Positions 5,489 through 9,657 of a stretch of DNA of 9,657 nucleotides are shown piece after piece. Numbering within the stretch: position 1 is the stretch's first letter; the number at the start of each line of letters is the position of its first letter. Source of the DNA: Clostridiales bacterium (GTDB lineage: Bacteria; Bacillota; Clostridia; Oscillospirales; Oscillospiraceae); assembly GCA_004555705.1 (NCBI GenBank), contig SFHI01000113.1:1-9657 (forward strand), in the 5' to 3' direction. The translations under genes were made by a program, and so were the position numbers. Below the pieces are notes generated by a model. That model was not told where the DNA came from. It worked only from the letters and a program-made list of their open reading frames with translations, and searched no databases.

Positions 5489-7370
5489 ATATCTGCCGAT
5501 TATCATTGTGGCGGCCATTATCGGAACCTTCGCGCTTGTGTTCCTCGTGGCCTACGCTTTTCTGCGGCGGAGGCAGAAGAAATCCGGGGAGCGGAACATG
5601 GCCGACCGGGAGATCATCCGCAGGCTTCTGAGCTACGCCAAGCCCTTCCGGAAACAGTTCGCGCTGGTGTTTGTGGTGATGGTGGTCTCCATCGCCTACG
5701 ATGTGGCCGCGCCGATGCTGGTGGGTAAAATTCAGGGCATCATCAAGGGAAAATTCGAACTGCCCCAGCTCTACCGGATGGTGGGGGTGTATGCCGCCGT
5801 GCTGGTGGTCAGCGTGGTGTGCACCTACTTCCAGTCCATGACGCTGCAGCGCATCGGCCAGAAGATTCTGACCCGTCTGCGCCTGGACCTGTTTACCCAC
5901 ATCGAAGGCCTGTCCCACCACCAGCTCAATGACATTCCCGTGGGCAAGCTGGTGACCCGGGTGTGCAACGACACCAACGCCATCTCCATGATGTTCACCA
6001 ATGTGCTGGTGACCATGCTGAAGAATATTCTGGTGATCGTGGGTGTGCTGGCAGGAATGCTGATGCTGAACTACGCCCTGACGCTGATGGTGCTGTGCTT
6101 CGTGCCCTTTGTGGTGCTGTTCACCGTGATTTTCCAGAAGTTCTCCCGGAAGGTCCACCGGGATGTGACGGACGCCCGAACCGACGTGAACACCTATCTG
6201 TCGGAGAATCTCTCCGGCATCAAGATCACCCAGATTTTCAACCGGGAGCAGCAAAAGCTGGACGATTTTCTCCAGCGCAGCCGGAAGCTCCGGCGGGCCA
6301 AGCAGAGCCGGATTTTTGTGTTCGGCATCTTCCGGCCCATGGTGTATATGCTGTTTGTCTCCACCAATCTGTGCCTGTTCTACTTTGGAGCCAAGGGGTA
6401 TATCCAGAACACCACGGTGCTGGGGCAGGTGATCACCAGCGAGATCATTGTGTCCTTCTATATGTATATCTCCAAATTCTTTAACCCCATCCAGACCCTG
6501 GCGGAGCAGTTTGACACGCTGCAGAACTCCTTCGCCTCGGCGGAGAAGATTTTCACCATTCTGGACATGGTTCCGGAAGTGGTGGATGAACCCGACGCTG
6601 TGGAGCTGGACGAGATTCGCGGAGAGATCGAGTTTAAGGATGTGTGGTTTGCCTACAAGCCCGGGGAGTGGGTGCTGAAAGGGGTTTCCTTCCATGTGCA
6701 GCCCCGGCAGACTGTGGCCTTCGTGGGCGCCACCGGCTCCGGCAAGACCACCATCCTCAGCCTGATCTGCCGCAACTACGATATCCAGAAGGGGCAGATT
6801 CTCATAGACGGCATCGACATCCGGAAAATCAGGATTTCCTCCCTGCGGCGGCATTTCGGCCAGATGCTTCAGGATGTGTTCCTGTTCTCCGGAGACATCC
6901 GCAGCAACATCCTGCTGCGGGAGGAGGGCATCCGGGACGAGCAGGTGTGGGAAGCCTGCCGGTATGTCAACGCGGACTCCTTCATCGGCAAGCTGGAGGG
7001 CGGTCTGGACGAGGTGGTCCGGGAGCGGGGCAACAACTTCTCCGCCGGACAGCGGCAGCTTCTGAGCTTTGCGAGAACCATTCTCCACAAGCCCAGTGTC
7101 ATGATCCTGGACGAGGCCACCGCCAACATCGACACGGAGACGGAAATTTTGATTCAGGACAGCCTGGAGAAGATGAAGAACATCGGCACCATGCTGATCG
7201 TGGCCCACCGCTTGAGCACCATCCAACACGCGGACAAGATTATCCTCCTGTCCCACGGGCAGATTCTGGAGGAGGGAACCCATCAGGAGCTGCTCCACCG
7301 GAAAGGCAGGTATTACCAGCTGTATATGCTCCAGTACGAAAAGCAGCAGCTCCAGTCCCAGGGAGCGTAA
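5481..7370 (+). CDS. ABC exporter half-transporter, catalytic subunit (MdlB/BmrD-type)
   Basis: A 629-residue partner of the preceding half-transporter. The nucleotide-binding domain shows Walker A GATGSGKT (416-423), Q-loop Gln464, signature FSAGQRQ (S521-A522-G523-Q524), Walker B MILDE with catalytic Glu545, and H-loop His576. In a dimer, its altered signature (SAGQ instead of SGGQ) would face the degenerate Walker site of the first subunit, while the first subunit's intact SGGQ faces its own active Glu545. The ATG overlaps the upstream stop by 8 nt with AAGGAGG 8 nt before it, so translational coupling is likely. A hydrophobic segment at about 4-27 followed by Arg/Lys precedes the point where relatives usually begin, at Met40 (ATG 5598, with GGGGAG upstream). 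The subunit either carries an extra N-terminal helix or has a second start. Confidence 0.95.
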   Translation: MTEYLPIIIVAAIIGTFALVFLVAYAFLRRRQKKSGERNMADREIIRRLLSYAKPFRKQFALVFVVMVVSIAYDVAAPMLVGKIQGIIKGKFELPQLYRMVGVYAAVLVVSVVCTYFQSMTLQRIGQKILTRLRLDLFTHIEGLSHHQLNDIPVGKLVTRVCNDTNAISMMFTNVLVTMLKNILVIVGVLAGMLMLNYALTLMVLCFVPFVVLFTVIFQKFSRKVHRDVTDARTDVNTYLSENLSGIKITQIFNREQQKLDDFLQRSRKLRRAKQSRIFVFGIFRPMVYMLFVSTNLCLFYFGAKGYIQNTTVLGQVITSEIIVSFYMYISKFFNPIQTLAEQFDTLQNSFASAEKIFTILDMVPEVVDEPDAVELDEIRGEIEFKDVWFAYKPGEWVLKGVSFHVQPRQTVAFVGATGSGKTTILSLICRNYDIQKGQILIDGIDIRKIRISSLRRHFGQMLQDVFLFSGDIRSNILLREEGIRDEQVWEACRYVNADSFIGKLEGGLDEVVRERGNNFSAGQRQLLSFARTILHKPSVMILDEATANIDTETEILIQDSLEKMKNIGTMLIVAHRLSTIQHADKIILLSHGQILEEGTHQELLHRKGRYYQLYMLQYEKQQLQSQGA

Positions 7371-7379
7371 ATACGGCCC

Positions 7380-7408
7380 TTGACGGGGACGGGGCAAAAT
7401 ACTATAAT
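7380..7408 (+). promoter_or_regulatory. Near-consensus sigma-A promoter, probably for the YitT-family gene
   Basis: TTGACG (7380-7385), a 17-nt spacer and a perfect TATAAT (7403-7408) give 11 of 12 consensus bases. It begins 10 bp after the ABC stop. The predicted start near 7415 lies inside the left arm of the hairpin at 7409-7446. The transcript would have a leader of about 210 nt containing element 3. A weaker AT-rich site, TATGAT at 7610-7615, is closer to the gene but lacks a good -35. Confidence 0.65.
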
Positions 7409-7446
7409 AAACCACGGCGCGCTTCTGCGGAAGTACGCCGTGGTTT
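7409..7446 (+). terminator. Hairpin after the ABC operon, possible terminator
   Basis: AAACCACGGCG (7409-7419) pairs perfectly with CGCCGTGGTTT (7436-7446). A further inner stem, CTTC-TGCG-GAAG (7422-7433), sits across a 2-by-2 internal loop. No real T tract follows (GCTGATACGG), so termination may be partial. It immediately follows, and overlaps the start site of, the promoter at 7380-7408. Confidence 0.6.
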
Positions 7447-7465
7447 GCTGATACGGGGTGGGGAA

Positions 7466-7594
7466 GATAAATTGTTGTTTTGTAAAATAAACGCTGTCAT
7501 TGCGAGCCAGTGCGCACACTGGCGTGGCAATCCCCCGGATATTCCAGAATCTTCAAAAAACAGACTTTTTTAGTGCGGTAAACAACAATTTATC
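7466..7594. mobile_element. MITE-like element 3 (129 bp, non-coding)
   Basis: A perfect 15-bp terminal inverted repeat: GATAAATTGTTGTTT at 7466-7480 and AAACAACAATTTATC at 7580-7594. It shares both flanks exactly with element 1 (7466-7504 with 2448-2486 inverted; 7565-7591 with 2349-2375 inverted). Its hairpin core (7496-7536) has the same plus-strand orientation as the core in element 1, so core and flanks are inverted relative to each other. It lies in the predicted leader of the YitT-family gene, ending 33 bp before the likely start codon. It encodes nothing. Confidence 0.8.
7496..7536 (+). repeat. Conserved hairpin core, copy 2
   Basis: The inner stem GCCAGTG (7506-7512) pairs with CACTGGC (7517-7523) around loop CGCA. 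The outer stem ATTGC (7499-7503) pairs with GCAAT (7527-7531). Relative to copy 1 at 2381-2421, the pairs A-T and C-G have become G-C and G-C. The loop, outer stem and trailing CCCCC are unchanged. Confidence 0.8.
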
Positions 7595-7627
7595 TTTCCA
7601 TCGTTCGTGTATGATTATAAAGGGGTA

Positions 7628-8509
7628 ATGGTGTTGAACTGGAAAAAGTGGATTTCTTTGGCGATGGTGCTGGTGGGGAATATTCTGTATGCTCTGTCCG
7701 TGAAGCTGTTTGTGCTGCCGGCGAACCTGATGAGCTGCGGCACTACGGGCATCGCGCTGGTGGTGCGGGAGCTGACGGGACTGCCCATCTCCGGGTTTGT
7801 GCTGGTGTTCAACCTGGCGATGCTGGCGCTGAGCTGGTGGGTGCTGGGATGGCAGTTCGCCATGACCACGGTGCTCAGCTCCCTGCTGTACCCCCTGCTG
7901 CTGGAACTGCTGAATCAGACGTTGGGTGAGGTTCAGATTACCCAAAACATGATTCTCAATGTGGTGTTCGCCGGGCTGGGCCTGGGGCTGAGCCTGGGCA
8001 TTGTCCTGCGGGCCGGGGCCTCCACGGGGGGCATGGACATCCCGCCTCTGATTTTGGAAAAGTATCTGCGCATTCCCGTGTCCGCCAGTCTGTGGTTCTT
8101 TGACTTCTGCATCCTGGTCAGCCAGGCGTTTTTCCACCCACTGGAGGACCTGCTGTATGGCGTGCTTCTGATTCTGGTTATTTCCATGATGCTGAATAAG
8201 GTCATGCTCCTCGGCACCAGCAAAACCGAGGTCAAGATCGTCAGCCAGAAGGCCCTGCAGATTCGGGACGCGGTGCTGTCCCGGGTGGACCGGGGCGTGA
8301 CATTGCTCCACGGGGAGGGCGGCTATCTGCACAAGAGCACCGAGGTGCTCTTAAGCATCGTATCCAACCACGAGCTGGCCAAGATTGAGGGGCTGGCCCG
8401 GGAGATCGACCCGGAGTGCTTCATGATCATCAGCCGGGTTACCGAGGTCTGGGGACGGGGTTTCTCCATCGGAAAGCACCATTCCGGGGCGGAACAGGAA
8501 AACCGGTAA
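7628..8509 (+). CDS. YitT-family membrane protein (YitT domain plus DUF2179)
   Basis: A 293-residue integral membrane protein. About six hydrophobic segments are visible at roughly 9-29, 56-73, 79-98, 108-128, 152-170 and 174-192. Conserved-looking Gly-rich motifs follow the first and fourth segments (MSCGTTGIAL at 35-44 and GASTGGMDI at 130-138), as in the duplicated YitT unit. The cytosolic tail at about 201-280, with GVTLLHGEGGY and later MIISRVTEVWGRGF, fits DUF2179. The family is widespread in Firmicutes, and its transport or signalling role is not established. The start is uncertain: AAAGGGG (7619-7625) is only 2 nt from ATG 7628, but 5 nt from GTG 7631 and 8 nt from TTG 7634. An upstream GTG at 7607 has no binding site. 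It is probably driven by the promoter at 7380, and the next gene follows after 98 nt on the same strand. Confidence 0.92.
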   Translation: MVLNWKKWISLAMVLVGNILYALSVKLFVLPANLMSCGTTGIALVVRELTGLPISGFVLVFNLAMLALSWWVLGWQFAMTTVLSSLLYPLLLELLNQTLGEVQITQNMILNVVFAGLGLGLSLGIVLRAGASTGGMDIPPLILEKYLRIPVSASLWFFDFCILVSQAFFHPLEDLLYGVLLILVISMMLNKVMLLGTSKTEVKIVSQKALQIRDAVLSRVDRGVTLLHGEGGYLHKSTEVLLSIVSNHELAKIEGLAREIDPECFMIISRVTEVWGRGFSIGKHHSGAEQENR

Positions 8510-8607
8510 TGGAAGCATAACGATTGCGGGAAAGTACTCCGCTTGTTACGCTCCACGCGGATCGCCCAGACCCGGAATCCATGCCGAAAAGAGGGAATGC
8601 AGGAGCT

Positions 8608-9513
8608 ATGGAGCGAATTCAAAAAAACATTGCGCATTACCATCTTCCCGGCCTGTTCGAGTTTTATGAACTGTATCGGGCCTTTCTGCCGCTGTTCCGG
8701 GAGCACAGGGAATATTTCTACGACTGGTGCGAAATCGGTTCCATCTACGGCGCGCCGGCGGACTGCATCTGGGGCGGGGGTCGCGTGGGGTTTGGAGATG
8801 CCAATCCCCGGGAGGTGCTGGCGTTGATGCGGGAATACGGCATTTCCGCCCGGCTGACCTTCAGCAATTCACGGCTTCGGGAGGAGCATCTTTCGGACAG
8901 GAAATGCAATCGCCTCTGTAAGCTGTTCAGCGAGCAGGGCGGCAATGGCGTCATTGTCCATTCCGATTTGCTGCTGGAGTATCTGAAAGGGCATTACCCC
9001 AACCTCTATTTTGTATCCTCCACCACAAAGGTGCTGACGGATTTCCGGGATTTTTTGGACGAGGTGAACCGGGAGGATTTCCGATTTGTTGTCCCGGATT
9101 TTCGCCTGAACAAGGCCTTTGACAATCTGGACACCCTGACGGAAGCCCAGAAGGACAAGGTGGAATTTCTGTGCAACGAATGCTGCCCGTTTGGCTGTAA
9201 GGACAGAAAGAAATGCTACGAGAATGTCAGCCGCAAAAACCTTGGAGAACACTGTCCGGACCATCACTGCACCGCCACCGGCGGCAGGGAGGGGTACCGG
9301 TTCTCCAAAGCCATGGCAAGTCCAGGCTTTATCAGCGTACAAGACATTCCAAATATCTACCTGCCCATGGTCTTTTCCAATTTCAAAATCGAAGGTCGCG
9401 GGCTTGGCAGCGCCTTGATTCTGGAATTCCTGCTGTATTACATGACGAAACCAGAGTACCAAATTTATGTCCGGGAAGCAATCTATCTGGACAGTATGCT
9501 GGATTTGTTTTAA
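8608..9513 (+). CDS. Uncharacterised Cys-rich protein, U32-peptidase-like
   Basis: A 301-residue soluble protein with no signal peptide or membrane segment. The text resembles the TIM-barrel part of U32 peptidases: an N-terminal IGSIYGAPADCIWGGG, the strand-like GVIVHSDLLLEYL and YFVSSTTK, a Cys cluster, and FKIEGRG (259-265), recalling the FKIEGR motif of U32 enzymes. It has eleven Cys, seven of them within 189-221 (189, 192, 193, 197, 203, 216, 221), next to several His, which suggests a metal or iron-sulfur site. That function is inference, and no activity can be assigned. The start at ATG 8608 has AGGAG only 2 nt away and AGAGGG 12 nt away. ATG 8581 is the in-frame alternative. TTG 8524 is possible, but its extra residues do not look protein-like. 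No own promoter is evident, so it may be co-transcribed with the YitT-family gene. Confidence 0.88.
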   Translation: MERIQKNIAHYHLPGLFEFYELYRAFLPLFREHREYFYDWCEIGSIYGAPADCIWGGGRVGFGDANPREVLALMREYGISARLTFSNSRLREEHLSDRKCNRLCKLFSEQGGNGVIVHSDLLLEYLKGHYPNLYFVSSTTKVLTDFRDFLDEVNREDFRFVVPDFRLNKAFDNLDTLTEAQKDKVEFLCNECCPFGCKDRKKCYENVSRKNLGEHCPDHHCTATGGREGYRFSKAMASPGFISVQDIPNIYLPMVFSNFKIEGRGLGSALILEFLLYYMTKPEYQIYVREAIYLDSMLDLF

Positions 9514-9657
9514 GGCAACACCGCATAATGGGCCAAGGCGATTCGGCAGGGGATTTTGGCCCAGCCGAAAGTTCTGGAAATGCGGGAATACTTTGTGTAT
9601 CTGCCATTTTCAGAACTTCACGGATGGGGCAAAAGTCCCGCCGAAGCCCGCAGCACC
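9514..9657. repeat. Partial inverted-repeat element abutting a stop codon
   Basis: It begins immediately after the TAA with GGCAACACCGCATAATG. The arms at 9542-9582 and 9605-9645 are inverted copies; by hand alignment 34 of 42 columns match, including AAGTTCTG facing CAGAACTT. The 22-nt spacer is unique. Smaller competing hairpins are also present (GGGCCAA 9530-9536 with TTGGCCC 9556-9562; TTCGGC with GCCGAA at 9564-9569). The right part is cut by the window edge. It is non-coding and could also act as a terminator for the preceding gene. Its ends differ from those of the GATAAATTG elements, so it looks like a separate repeat family. Confidence 0.6.

Noticed and set aside
5316..7415. 699-residue open frame antisense to the second ABC gene
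   Set aside because: Same reasoning: a His/Gln-rich shadow of a gene with complete ABC motifs, with no recognisable domain.
7553..8332. 259-residue antisense frame over the YitT-family gene
   Set aside because: Gln/His-rich shadow; the sense strand has six membrane segments and a DUF2179-like tail.
8515..8551. Imperfect hairpin between the YitT-family and U32-like genes
   Set aside because: GCATAAC/GTTACGC has a mismatch, the inner stem is only 4 bp, and no T tract follows, so neither a terminator nor an attenuator can be supported.

Overview
The window looks like a chromosomal segment of a moderately GC-rich, spore-forming-type Clostridia member, probably an Oscillospiraceae-like gut anaerobe. 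This is an inference. It rests on GC-rich Firmicutes-style genes with strong GGAGG ribosome binding sites, a SpoIIQ-like M23 protein, a YitT-family membrane protein, a Cys-rich U32-like orphan, and small palindromic intergenic repeats of a kind I associate with that group.

Layout. Positions 1-331 are intergenic: an (AATTGTC)n heptad array, the end of a repeat element, then a clear sigma-A promoter. ftsH (332-2275, +) encodes a complete membrane AAA+ zinc protease. It converges on an M23 metallopeptidase gene (2530-3231, -). Between them lie a terminator for each gene and a 138-bp element with terminal inverted repeats. Positions 3232-3706 separate the divergent M23 gene and the ABC operon. 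They hold a second, longer palindromic element, a terminator-like hairpin and a strong promoter. Two overlapping genes (3707-5488 and 5481-7370, +) encode the halves of a heterodimeric ABC exporter with one degenerate and one canonical ATP site. A near-consensus promoter overlapping a hairpin follows at 7380-7446, then a third element (7466-7594). Next come a YitT-family membrane protein (7628-8509, +) and an uncharacterised Cys-rich protein (8608-9513, +). A further inverted-repeat element abuts that gene's stop codon and runs off the window end.

How the parts relate. The six proteins are mostly envelope functions: membrane protein quality control, a membrane-anchored peptidase-like protein, a drug/lipid-type exporter and a membrane protein of unknown function. 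Only the two ABC genes form an obvious functional unit. I see no defence system, prophage, CRISPR array, tRNA or rRNA.

The most unusual signal is between the genes. Four intergenic gaps carry the same terminal motif, GATAAATTGKTGTTT. Two elements share identical flanks in opposite order around a common hairpin core. The only four core differences between those copies are two compensatory base-pair exchanges, which suggests a structure-constrained, mobilised non-coding repeat family.
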